From contig CM076943.1 of the NCBI GenBank assembly GCA_039566865.1, positions 35,534,663 through 35,598,662 of the forward strand: a stretch of 64,000 nucleotides of DNA, given 5' to 3'. The DNA is from Aurelia coerulea. Its lineage: Eukaryota > Cnidaria > Scyphozoa > Semaeostomeae > Ulmaridae. The notes under the pieces were generated by a model. The model did no database searches and had not been told where the DNA came from. It saw nothing but the letters and a program-made list of their open reading frames with translations. Made by a program: the position numbers and the translations under genes. Shown one piece after another: positions 42,610 through 54,476 of this stretch (positions are counted from its first letter, which is position 1; the number at the start of each line of letters is the position of its first letter).

Positions 42610-42939
42610 GTAAATATCTACAGTTTTCTCTTTTTTAGACTTGTGCACATGAAATGACTCCTATTTGCATTTAGTGATTGTGATTGAGAGCTCAACAAGT
42701 TTCCAACATCATTTGAGTTCTTATTTTCAACTTTAAAACAATCATTTCATACAGTATGAGAAGCACTTTGAGCACTTCTGGGAAAGTTGTTGAACTTCTT
42801 TCTGAAAAGTACGGACAAGGAACTTGCAAGTAGTGAAAGTTACTCAGTTTCCCGTTTTAGTGGTTGTCAAACTCCGGCTGGCCAGAAAAGTTACTCTATT
42901 TGCAGTGCTATATAAGCACGTTATCAAAAAATAATAATA

Positions 42940-42945
42940 AATAAG

Positions 42946-42992
<47 letters not shown>
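42940..42992 (+). repeat. (AAAT)n microsatellite, LINE tail
   Basis: About 50 bases of AAAT repeat. On the reverse strand it forms the (ATTT)n 3' tail of the LINE at 43,030-44,395. Confidence 0.9.
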
Positions 42993-42993
<1 letters not shown>

Positions 42994-44400
42994 AATTTCG
43001 AATATTTAAACTGGATAGACACTCCAACTTACGAAAAGCTGTTTTCAACGTGGGTCCAGTATAAATTAAAGAGTGCAACCTAAACATATACCTAACGTAA
43101 AGAAAAGCAATATAAAAAAGTACTTATCAATTTTTACAATAAAAGTGTCCGCGCATTTCATCTAAAATGTTTCTTTAAAAAAGTAAGAAAATCAGTTGTT
43201 GGCATTTCACGAGCTTCCAATGGGAGCATATTGTACTCTTTTGCACCGGTGAATGAGAAACTTTTTCTGGCGTACTCTGTTTTAATCATTGGCAGACGTA
43301 TTATTTTTGAACAGTTTCTTGTCCGTATCGAATGTTCTATCAGCTTGAAGTAATTCCTGAAAGGATCGATGACTTCATCATCTAGGCATGATCTGACAAG
43401 GGTACAAGCTCGTTTCTTGTTTCAGCTCGTTTCAATTGGTAACAGACTGCAGTGTGATTTTGTTGACCGAGTTTCTATTCACAATGGCTTCGACTCTATT
43501 GTGGAAGGAATCCAGCTTTTCTGATTGGGTTCTTGTGTTGCAGAGCAGGAGGATACCGCAATATGTGAACGTTGGTAAAATCATACTTTGGTATATAGCC
43601 TTAGCTGCTTTCATATCCAGGTCTCCTCTTAGTTTTGCAAGGAGACTGAGTCGAGAGGACGCCTTTTTGTAGCACTTGTCAAAAACGTGTTCATATTCAG
43701 GGTACTGTCAATTGGGATTCCGAGGTACTTGTAGCTTGCGGTTTTTGTTATCTCCTTATCGTTTACGCTTGGTCTGAAATCAGATGAACCATTCGCTACT
43801 TTCTTAGCGGTTCCAAATAGAAGAGCTTCAGTTTTTCCTTTGTTGAGGTTCATAATAAGTTCATTTTCATGGAACCATTTATCCAGCCTACTGAACTGAG
43901 ATCTCTGTTGAGTTCCTCAGTGATATCGGTAACAGTTTTCCCAGAAACGTACAATACTGTATGGTCTGCATATTTTATTACTTTAGAGTGTTCAATGACA
44001 TCAGTCAGATCGTTAAAGATGATTAGAAATAACAGCGGTCCAAGGATCGATCCTTGAAGAACCCCTGGCGAAAGGCTTAAACTTTCTGAATATTCCTGCT
44101 CAAATTTGACGTTCGCATTGCGGTTGAATAGATAATCAGAAAACCACTCTAGCTCTGTATCGTGTATGCCATATTTTGGTAGTTTGGTCAAAAGTTTTGA
44201 ATGACTGATGGTGTCGAAAGCTTTCGACAGGTCTATGAAGCACGCACCAGTAAATTTTCTTTTGTCGACGTTTGATTGTATTTCGTCTAAGAAGAGAGTT
44301 ACTGCTTGCTCGGTAGACATACCTTTAAAAATGGCTGCACAAGGCTTAAAAATAGAGAGGATAACCCTCACATTTTCCATATTAGAGAGTACCAAAGGGG
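42993..44400 (-). mobile_element. Reverse LINE, RT core, 5' truncated
   Basis: The reverse strand reads STEQAVTLFLDEIQSNVDKR, GACFIDLSKAFDTISHSKLL (motif A), SPGVLQGSILGPLLFLIIFN (motif B), then VIKYADHTVLYV. The active site is YADH, so the second catalytic Asp is lost. A frame change near 43,850 leads to MNLNKGKTEALLFGTAKK, YKYLGIPIDSTLNMN, and later MKAAKAIYQSMILPTFTYCG. The C-terminus is decayed to about 43,100, with an (AAAT)n tail. It is about as similar to the 8.0-10.1 kb LINE as sister families would be. Confidence 0.85.
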
Positions 44401-44484
44401 TGTCGAGTCATCTTTATGCTATGTTTCATTAACGACCAAAGCCTGCTTTCGGAAGATGGAGAAGGATATCCCCTCCCCAATCCT
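44401..44484. other. Flank of the MULE-like insertion
   Basis: Short unassigned sequence between the LINE end and the CTCCTGGCA duplication. Confidence 0.4.
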
Positions 44485-44493
44485 CTCCTGGCA

Positions 44494-47178
44494 AGCATAG
44501 CCTCCAAATCTTTTCTTTTGTCCGAAGTTCCCCTGGGACGTTGACTCATCCTCTGATCAGGTTGCGTTTTCTCCTAAAATTGACCAATCAGGTGCCGTCA
44601 TTTCATTACTTCCGCGTTTCGCAGCTAGATTTAGTCCATTTTGTGTACCCCCAAATAAAAAAATATTGCACGCTTGAATAAGTCGAATTTTTTGAAAATT
44701 TCAACGGGAAAAGGGTGCTTATACATAGGACCACAAGTGTTCATGTAACCCCCTTGCCATCACCTAAGATCGAAAAATTACCGCGATTTGAATGTTTGTC
44801 TTTAGTATTTTTTCAAGCAGGTAGAGGCATCCTGCTCGCCCTCCCCCCAAAAATTAGTTTTTTAGCAAAATTATCAAAAATATACATATTTCCATGAATA
44901 ATTCTTCCGAAATTTCCAAAATTTGCGCTTTACATTGCCTTGACTTGTGAATTTGCGACACCTCCAAAATCTGTCCTTCTTCCCTGTATGGTAACTTATG
45001 CCTCTCTTATGCCTGGAGCCAATATAGCAGGAAAAGGCGGGACAATAAATCTTTAACGGTGGCGGTGTCGTCATGTTTTTGTTCGTAAAATCATTTATCG
45101 TCCCAAATGTTTCTTCAAAAAATGGGGAAAGGAAAAGAATAATTTCGTTTAAATGCAATGCATGCTGACTGAAAGAGCTCGACAACATGTTTATTAACTC
45201 TGAAAGAGCGTTTTCGACTTAGCAACATCTTCTCCTCCAAAGCATTCACAATATTGAAAGAAAGATACAATGAACAAATTTTTTGCATTGACTGCCTGAT
45301 GATATGTCTCGACAAGAGAGAATATACAAGAATTTTGCCAACTAAAATCGAAAGTCTACCTCTGTATCAAAAGGTTTGTTGGAGTTGTAAAAACAAAATA
45401 AATTTCACAGACAACAATTACCAACACTTGCATGACATATATTATTTTTTTAAGAAGCTGCTTTCAAGAAACGCAGCCCTCAGATCGCCAAATATTAAGA
45501 AACTCCAGTATACATACTTTTTTATGAGAAACTAAGAATTGGGTCAGTACTGAAAGCTCCTTAAAAGAATTTCAGTACTCTGAGTTTGTTAGAGGTTCCA
45601 TAACAATCTTCATGTTCCTTAGCTACCTGTGCCCTCATGAATATTTCAAAACAAGGTTCTTGAAGCCTTTCCAATGCTAAGCATTACAGGAAACAAGTGA
45701 AAATAAAATATAAATATGTCAAGGATTTCCTTAATCTTTATAAAGATAAATGGTTTCTTAAGTTATATTTTCCCAGTGCTGGAGTTTCGCAATTTTTTTG
45801 GCGATCTGAGAGTTGAGTTGTTTTACCCTTTCTTGTAGAAAAATACGTGTACAGGGAAAATATAGGTTAAGAAACTATTTATTATGATAGAGGAAATCCT
45901 TGGGATATTCTTACTTTATTTTCACTTGGTCATTATATCATGTTGCTCGGAAGGGGCTCGGAAGGTATTTGAGAAAAGTGTAAACATTGGAAAGGCTTCA
46001 AAAACATTGTTTTGAAATGTTCACGGGGGCACAGGTAAACTTTGAGTAGCTACTCAAAATCTGATAATCGTAAGAAACATTTATTACTTTCACTACTGGC
46101 CCAAATTTTTATTTTCTGATAAACTCGTGCACTAACTTTTACAACAAACTGGTCTCTGAGCTTAGAGTTGTTTAGTTTGACTCCAGTCCTTCCTGGGGTA
46201 AAAGTTTCTCCTAGATTTCTTAATTTTTTTACAAAAATTGAATTTTACAATTTCACACAGCACAGGTGGCTTCTTTCTTGTAAAAATTGAGCGGAAATCG
46301 TTGTCAAAATCGTCTTTTGATAAGAATGTAAAAATTTGAAATGCGTTTACTGCAAGACAGAGTAGAAGGAAAACTTCGTGATCTTGATCACTCCTGATGC
46401 AATGCCGTCGTCTTCTTTGAGAATTGTTTGCAATGCTGTCAGTTTGGTTTCACTCACACTCCATCCCAAGCGCAGGAATTAAAAATATTAGCAGTTGTTC
46501 CGATACTTTGTTTCAACTTCAATGGTAATCGACAATCTTCTTATAGATTTGTGATGAAACATTTGAGACGATAAATGATTTTACGAACAAAAATATGACA
46601 ACATCGCCACCGTTAAGATTTCTTTTCCCGCCTTTTCCTGTTATGTTGGGTCGGTCCAGACCAGAGAGAGGCATAAGTTACCATACACGGAAGAAGGATA
46701 GAGTTTGGAGGTGTCGCAACTCCGCAAGTCAAGGCGAAGTAAAACGCAAATTTCGGAAATTTCGGAAGAATTATTCATGGAAATATGTATGTTGTTGATA
46801 ATTTTGCTAAAAAACTAATTTTTGGTGGGAGGGCAAGCAGGATGCCTCTACCTGTTTGAAAAAATACTAAAGATATACATTCAAATCGCCGTAATTTTTC
46901 GATCTTAGGTGATGGCAAGGGGGTTACATGAACACTTGTGGTCCTATGTATAAGCACCCTTTTCCCGTTGAAATTTTCAAAAAATTCGACTTATTCGAGC
47001 GAGCAATATTTTTTTATTGGGGGGTACCCAAAGTGGCCAAAATCTAGCTGCGAAACGTGGAAGAAATGAAATGACGGCACCTGATTGGTCAATTTTAGGA
47101 GAAAACGCAATCTGATCAGAGGATGAGTCAGCGTCCCAGGGGAACTTCGGACAAAAGAAAAGATTTGGAGGCTATGCT
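44494..47178. mobile_element. MULE-like non-autonomous element, 650-bp inverted ends, 2,685 bp
   Basis: Terminal inverted repeats begin AGCATAGCCTCCAAATCTTT and run about 650 bases with few differences (44,494-45,130 against about 46,540-47,178; for example ACCAATCAGGTGCCGTCATT and GGTGATGGCAAGGGGGTTAC). CTCCTGGCA, 9 bp, flanks both ends (44,485-44,493 and 47,179-47,187). Very long inverted repeats with 9-bp duplications are the mark of Mutator-like elements. The interior (45.13-46.54 kb) carries a copy of the palindromic repeat also seen at 50.5 kb and a short frame with two CxxC pairs (CIDCLMICLDK and VCWSCKNK, 45,254-45,535), but no transposase. Confidence 0.85.
45515..46170. repeat. Palindromic repeat inside the MULE-like element
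   Basis: It begins TTTATGAGAAACTAAGAATT and has an inverted, diverged second half (GAAAGGGGCTCGGAAGG..., CATTGGAAAGGCTTCAAAAA). It is related to 50,497-51,037 through GAAGCCTTTCCAATG, AAGTGAAAATAAA and AAATACGTGTACAG blocks. Probably a separate MITE inserted into the MULE-like element. Confidence 0.5.
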
Positions 47179-47187
47179 CTCCTGGCA

Positions 47188-49448
47188 CCACTTCTGTACG
47201 TTATTCTTTTGGTAAAGAATTGCACCAGGGTCATTCCATATAATTTGAACAAAGGCATGCCAAGTCATGTTCGAGAAACGCCCTCAAATATTTTTCTTGT
47301 AATTGTTACCCAAAGACAAGGTCAAATTTCAAATTTCAGCTTCATAACGTGAACGGTTAATTTTCTATGGCTGGTTGATATTTTTTATGACAGCTCGATC
47401 AAAGATGAAGTGACACTTTCAATGATCTTTCATTTCAATTATAGGACTCTGTAACAAATTCTGTTCAGTTACAATAATTTCAAATGCAGCATATCATCAG
47501 CAAAAAAAAAAATATTTGCAAGTTGAAGCTAGCAACGTTGTGCTGATGCTTGTCAAAATCCTGCCATGATAATGAAAAATTCTGAATTAAGCCACTTTGG
47601 AGGGAACTTGTATGAATTTTCCTGCTAAAACGGCAAAAGCAAATTAACTACAAATGTTAATCGTGCTGTTAGAAGTCAGATTAAAATAGATAGAAACATC
47701 CGCGAGCTTCCACTTGATTGCTGCTACGCAGTAGCAGATTTATATACGGGATTCAATCGTCGTTTGGTAGGTAGGATGGATTATTTTCAATGGAAAGCTA
47801 AACAATAAGAACAACAACAACAACATACCTTATTACAGCGCTGTGAGAACGCCCACGACTTTGTTTTGGAGGAGGGAGAAGAAGACGGGGATTTTCACGC
47901 ATTTTGGTACGTATAACATCGTTTTTTACTTCTAATTTCATTTCAAATATGAAGGGATTTCTCTTTATCCTCTTTATTTTCTTGACCATGCACTGTTTTA
48001 CAGCGGACATGTTTCAGGAAGATGTCAAGCAATGAGGGCCTAGGCCTACTATATACGTTGTTTACGCTTTCACTCATAAACAGCAGAAAGCATTGCTAGC
48101 CACCGGCAGGACCTGGATCAGCAGAATGACTTCTACAGCTGATCTGTTTCAAAGACGGGAACATGACGATGGGAGCCTATCCCAAGGCAATGATTTCAGG
48201 GCCTAACTTGAGGTTATTACTTTGACTTTTGCAAACAAACATATGCTGGGTACCACCGGCGGCAGGGGATTGATGAGGGAGGGAGGAATGCTCAAAACTG
48301 ACACCGGAGGTTTACAACAAATTGCTGGGTTAGGCCAATAACATCTTATTAAGTGTTTCAAGTGTTAGTGGAATGCTGTTGTAATACTGTTTTGTACAAT
48401 GTTGATACTTGATACAGCAAATAAATGTAAAACAAAAATGATATTGATAGAAATACTCCATGACACAATACGTCGTACAGAATCTTTTACATTAAAACCT
48501 TATTCACTTTTTGTTTTTGTCGCAGGACCAAAGAATTGCCTGTTCCAATTCCTGTAATGAATGCATTCTGATCTGATTTGCATTCATGCAAACTGAAACA
48601 CAGCACAGTGGAATGGGAAGTCATTAAATAAAAGAATGTGCTGCAGGATGGACCATTATTGAACAGTTGTCATTTCGCATTATTATGAACTCTTTCCACC
48701 AAGATTGTTTTCACTCATACAAAACCTGTTTTCTACATTTTTGGAATTACACATTGAACAGTTTGTTGTGATGATACAGCTGTTTCATTATTCCTGCTGA
48801 TGCTTATCAATGCAGTTGGATGGAGCAAACAATGAACAATAATAAGTGAAAGGTAATTACAATGAACTGATGAAAGCCATTGATGCAATTATGACTGTGA
48901 ACTAAAGTTCACAAGAACTTTTTGACTATGAACAATAACTAACTGCAGTACCTGTACCTGAAAAGTAAGACAGGAATAGCAGCATTTGATGAATAATATT
49001 CACTACAGTAAATAGTTAGGTATCAAAATGGCACAAAATTGTATGTTTGTGCAGTTTTAGCAGATCCAAAAAATATTTTACAAATTTTGGCATGAATAAT
49101 TCCGAATTGCTTTGTTACTTGTTAATTGCTGTCAAAGACAGCCTTACTACTCTCCATCAATCAGCGAGCGAAATTAGCCAGCCTGCCGTCTGTCTGTCTG
49201 TCTGCCGTTTGGCTATGTAGACGGACCAGCTCACGGCTGCGGTTCGCGGGCTCACGGCTTGTGAGCATTTATCCAACAAGCAACAAGTTCCCCAACAAAA
49301 GATAATGAATTCTTCCTACCTACTTAACTACGTCAATGGACGACAAAGGTTTATTTCTGACAATGCAGAACTAAATATTACGGACCACGGAACCATGGAC
49401 TACAGAACTACTGAACCACTGAACCAAACGCCTTGGACTCGGGAACTA
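47188..49448. other. WD40-gene intron, nothing coding recognised
   Basis: About 2.2 kb of AT-rich sequence without a recognised element. A (TCTG)n run lies at 49,187-49,208. A reverse 70-residue Lys/Arg-rich frame at 47,798-48,010 has no family features. Confidence 0.5.
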
Positions 49449-49994
49449 CCGGGTGTCCCATAAAAAAGTACTCCTGTTTGAAAAATCACCAAAAATTGAT
49501 TATCAAACCTTTGATAACAATTTTTCTTGAATTGTTTTGTTAAAGACCCAACAATATTCATTGATGATAAAATGTTTGCTTTTGATACAGCAAGATAGAG
49601 AAATTATACGTTGAAAAACCTTATTTTGAGCTATAGTTTTGAAGCAAAATGCTCAATCTTACGTAAGAGTCAAAATTTTCAGATTTTTTTTATCATTATT
49701 GAAGTCTACAATGATAGTGCGCATTTCTTTGTATAATTTATGACCAAACTGGAAGCTTTACACGCGCAAATAATGTGATCTGGCAATCATCAATGCTTTT
49801 GCAGTATGATTCAAAACCCTGTAGCCCTAAAAAGAGCTAAATTCGCTAATTTTAAAACCAATTACAAGAATAGATATATATTGGATAATAATTTGGCTCT
49901 TGATCTACTTGACAAAAAAGGAAAATCGAAGATCGGCTGTCTAATCAAATTTTGGTGATTTTTCAAACGGGCGTACTTTTTTTGGGACACCCGG
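49449..49994. mobile_element. Palindromic TA-flanked MITE, 546 bp
   Basis: The ends CCGGGTGTCCCATAAAAAAG and TTTTTTTGGGACACCCGG are inverted next to TA on both sides, and the arms continue GTTTGAAAAATCACCAAAAA against TTTTGGTGATTTTTCAAACG. The centre lies near 49,720. It is mariner-like by its ends, with no coding capacity. Confidence 0.85.
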
Positions 49995-50496
49995 TAGAAA
50001 CCGGCGGCGGAGAGTAACTCAATATTCTAAATCATTTACCTTTTGAACCATTACCTAACTGTAAATTCAAATATAATACACGTTTCCTTAGCGATAATCA
50101 TTCAATTAATTTCCATAAAATTGACCTCGCTACAGTCGCATTTGGTACAAATACTAATCGGCAGCACTCGCTGACTGTTGTTATATCTAGTATATACCAG
50201 CTGAAGTTTTCCTAGAACGACTGTTTTCAATCGAATCTACTTGCTAGTCGGCCAGGTCTATAACGCGGACCACGCGGACCTCTCGGATCAAGACCAGGAG
50301 GTAAAATGGTCCGCCAAAGGAGGTCTACGTTTTAGAGGATCACATGCTTGAGAAATCACAGACTTAAAGACAGACTCAAAGACATTGTGTTTTGAGCAAG
50401 GTTTTTAAAACAGTTGAAGCTATTTTTTTATCTTGAAATTGGTGCAATAAATTTGAAACCATGGTCATCAATAGTGCTCTATTACACGTACTTTTC
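49995..50496. other. Intron stretch, nothing recognised
   Basis: No coding or repeat family was recognised. Short GC-richer blocks near 50,260-50,335 (GCGGACCACGCGGACCTC; GGTCCGCCAAAGGAGGTC) are locally self-complementary. Confidence 0.4.
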
Positions 50497-51050
50497 TTAT
50501 AAGAAACTAAGAATTTAGGCCAGTACTGGAAGTCTCTTAAAATTATCTGATCTGCGCCCTTTTGAACACTTCAACACAGGGTGTTTTTTGAAGCCTTTCC
50601 AATGTTTAGACATTACTCAAGTACTTTTCGAATAATATGATACAGGATACAAGTGAGAATAAAGAAAAACATGTTTGAGTTTCTTAATTTTTTGGGGAGT
50701 CTGAGTTTCTTATGAAAAAATACGTGTGACCTTAGTACTGGGAAAACATAACTAAGATTAATTATTTTGATAAAGGAATTTCTTGACAAATATTTATTTT
50801 ATTTTTACTTGTTTCCTGCATCATAGTATTCGGAAAGTACTTGAGTAGTGTCTTTAGAAAGGCTACAAAAAAGTTTGTTTTGAAATGTCCAGATTGAAAG
50901 GGTGGAACAGGGAGTAAGTATGAAGATTGTTATGGAACCTTTAGGGAACTAGTAAGAAACTCTGAGTGCTCAAAATCTGACGATTTTAAGAAACTTTCAG
51001 TTCTGGCCCAAATTCTTAGTTTCGTATGAAAAAACATGTGTACAACAGAT
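50497..51050. mobile_element. Palindromic MITE-like repeat, about 550 bp
   Basis: TTATAAGAAACTAAGAATTT on the left mirrors AAATTCTTAGTTTCGTATGA on the right, and GAAGCCTTTCCAATGTTTAG mirrors the right arm's AGAAAGGCTACAAAAAAG region. The centre is near 50,770. Relatives of both arms occur at 45.5-46.2 kb. The exact ends and target duplication could not be fixed. Confidence 0.6.
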
Positions 51051-52283
51051 GACAAAAAATAGAATCCAGTCAAAGAGGGAAAAGAAATTTCGTATCTGAT
51101 TATACTATAGAAAAGAAATGTCACTAAGGTTCTTTAGGTGTTGCACATCCACCAGGAAAGTCCTTCCAGCCTTTGCTGTTTGTGTCATATTTTGATATGC
51201 AAACATCTACAATTTCAGTGGCTTGAGTTTTGAGTAGCTTTGATTGAGTGTTCTAGGGATAGGAATTAAGATAATGATCACAATCAACGAGTTACATATA
51301 TCTTGATATAATTAGTTTCTGTTGCCTAAGGTGCTTATTTCATATTTTTGAAGACGGTATTATTTTTGCAAACTCTTTGTTTACCCTGCCTACTCTGTAT
51401 CATCAAACTTCTACAAACAACCTTTCTCATGTGGAAAAATTATGTGATTCCACTGTTCAAAACAAGAAACTAAAGGTAATAATAGTCTGAGTTAGAGCTT
51501 TATCCTTCAATACATCTTGAACAAGGAAACATTCCCAAAAGAATTGGAGTCTTTCAGCGTTGAATTGAGTGGTGTTTACAAACGAAATTGACCTGCTGTC
51601 GCAAATAATTTTCTCAGGCCCATCGGCATCGCGCGTTGACAGAAATGATGTCCCCTGACGGCTGAAGCACTTGCGACTGAACCACTTGAATCGCAACTTT
51701 GAGAGCTAATAACATAGTAACGAATTACTTTTTGAAATTTTCAGCCACATGTTCGTGATCAGCGACCTCGAATTTACTATTATCGAAAATGAAAAATTCG
51801 CTGCAGAGCATGTGATGGTACCCTTGAGGAGACTTTCTTTTCATGCAAGTTGAGAGCTTCGTACCATGCAAAGCTTGAAACTGGTAACTGTAACAACAGA
51901 TAAAGGGATGATTTCAAAAATTTAGGGTAAGGTCACTTGATCTGGAATGGGGAAAACAACGTTAGCTGAATTTGTCTTATTCAGAACAGAGTGGTCGATT
52001 TCTATCAGATAATTTCAAAATATGTTATATCCACTCTTGAATCGTATATTTACTAGTGACCTTTCAAACTGGGACGGCTTTTAATTTGACTCAGCCGGTA
52101 TGAGTGCTACCAATGACGACTGAACGAAATTTTGGATAGAAGTAGTCTTAGTTTATGTCAAGAGAATTGATGCATCAGACGGAAACTGCAAATTGGTAGA
52201 TAACAGTGGCTGTAAAAAGAAAATTACTATGATTAAAACATGTTGCACGATCTAATAAATCAGAGGAAAATGTAAACTGGCCT
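51051..52283. other. Intron stretch, nothing recognised
   Basis: About 1.2 kb between the palindromic repeat and the transposase C-terminus. No protein block, RNA gene or repeat structure was recognised. Confidence 0.45.
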
Positions 52284-53289
52284 TCATAAAGTGCCTGTTG
52301 TCTCCCTTTTAACATTAGAATTTATCAACAATGATGCGACAATCTTGCGACCGTGAAAAAGTGATAAGTCATCCGGGAGAAGAAAGTACCTGAATCCTTT
52401 GCAATCACAACTCGTCCTTGATTCACCGAGTATCTTTACTGTATAAAAATGCCCACTTGTCCGTGCAACCATAAACTTCTTTATGTTATCTGCAAAATGG
52501 AAGTTCGGATATTCTAACAAAGCGCCAGGTGTATTGAGGATAGCAAGGGCTTTTTTCTCCACGAGATCTGCATGTAAAATGGAAGGCAAGATATCTGGAA
52601 GCTTCAACGAAAGGTTGCTGAGAGGAGTTGAATTGTCAGGATCGCTCTCTTCGTCTTGGATATTGATATGCTTTATTCCCTCGAGATCGGCAGTCAAAAG
52701 CTTGTTGAATTCCTATTTCTACCTGAACAGGAAAGAAAGAAATGGATAATTCTTACTTATTGTAGCTTGGCACTTGGCACTGTAGTAATTAATGCCTGTG
52801 ACACAAAAGAGGAAATTATTAACTGTAGGACACCGTACCTCTCTTTTCTGCGTTTTGACCAGCTGTACCATTCCTCGATGCTGACTTGAAGGTTCTTCGC
52901 CTTATTGCTCACTTGGTCCGTAAATTGCTTTTTGAATCTCAGTATCTTGCTCATTCACAACAGCTTGCCACACGTTTCTGACAAAGTTACTCTTACAAAT
53001 GTCATCTTTCTTTGCAAAACCAAGAGATTGCTTTTATGCTGCCTTAATTTCTCCCCTTCCAGAACAATCAAGGTAGACGGGCCCAAAAAGGAATCTTATC
53101 TTTCACCAGTCGGATCATCACAAAATTGTCAGCTAAGCTAATACATTTCAAGTGTCCGTTCTACTTTCATTATAAATCTCAGTTCTACTTCCATTATAAA
53201 TCTCATGATGTGCAAATGTGTGGGGAATGGAAACGCCTCGCGACGGTGAGGTGCCAGTAACCTAATAGAATAGAAACTAAAGGAATTTT

Positions 53290-53560
53290 GGCCTCGAGTG
53301 TGGTGGGGGGAGCTGGGCCCCAATAGCCACTGGTGAGCCACGGAGGGAGCTGGGCCTCGACCTAGCCTGTCGGGAGATGGGCCTACAAGCCAGGGGGTCG
53401 ATCCTTACCTATAAACGCGGTCCCCCACGAGGGAGATGGGCTTCATGATTTTTGCTGCGTGCATGCCGAGGAGATGGGCTCCGACTCAAAACACTGAATT
53501 TGGTGTGGGGAAGATGGGCCCCGACTCGAGATACTGAATTTGGGCTCCTACTGGAAACAT
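53290..53560 (+). repeat. GC-rich GGGAGMTGGGCC repeat cluster
   Basis: The word GGGAGATGGGC or GGGAGCTGGGCC occurs about six times in 230 bases (near 53,308, 53,345, 53,372, 53,432, 53,470 and 53,508), often followed by YCGAC. The last two copies share a longer unit (TGGGCTCCGACTC ... ACTGAATTTGG). The block stands out as GC-rich in an AT-rich setting and lies in the gap of the MULE transposase. It is a degenerate satellite-like array; origin unknown. Confidence 0.65.
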
Positions 53561-54476
53561 GAGCACAAGACAACTGTGGAGGATTTTGGCTCCCAGCTTG
53601 TCATGAAAAACCATGAACGTTATTTTGATGTTAGACCATTTTTCGAGTTTGTGTTTGAAGTGTTTTGTTTAAACAGGCACTTCACCGCTGAGCGAATAGG
53701 CGTTTCGAGGTCAAGTTTCATCGTTCCTGCGGTGCGTTACAATCAGTTAGTGAATAAATACAAACTACAATCAAGTCTGAAATGAAAGATAATGGCTACA
53801 ATGCTTGATATAACTAACACTAAATCATGTGATAGAGTTCAGTTCAAGTGTTCAACATGATTATATACCAATAAGAATACACTAACATTACATAAGTAAG
53901 CAGAACAACCGTACAGGTGAGTTATGCTGAGCAGTTTCTCTCAAAAGGGAGGGAGGGAGGGAATTTATTTCGTGACAGTACAGTTCGAATATTTCTCAAA
54001 GGTGAGCTGGAAAGTACAGTGCATTAGCATTGGAGATGAGAGAGACAGAGGATTATCACGTGTCGTGATTAGGCATTTGCGTAAGGCTGATTGGTTGACC
54101 CAGAATCGCACAGTTGGGTGGTCTTATAATTGGTTGCCTACTGCCATGCGTGTTGAAATTAAACCATTGCGAAAGAACTGCCCATCCTCAACTTACTGAT
54201 AATGGGGGATAACTTATGATTCGCGAAGCAGATTTTTCTAAGATCTGCAGAAGATAGGAGCCAATGAAGATTATTGGTTGGCAAGGGGATCAATTAGACG
54301 CCGTGACTTGCAGATCGTAACGAGATGCATTGTTAGATAAACAAGTTGAGAATTTAGTGATTTCCAGGATCGAAATTAACCGAAGTAAAAGTCTTCCTTT
54401 TACTAAAATAACATTGAATTACATGTTTCTGACTGGTTGGTATATACTCTGTCAGGAACCCCACTTTCGGATAGCT
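53561..54476. other. Gap within the MULE transposase region
   Basis: Two forward frames (53,540-53,785 and 53,924-54,199) have no known motif. No reverse coding block could be matched to the surrounding transposase. Confidence 0.4.

Noticed and set aside
53290..53560. CRISPR or rRNA-spacer-like array
   Set aside because: The spacing is irregular and the units degenerate; no rRNA homology was seen and the genome is eukaryotic.
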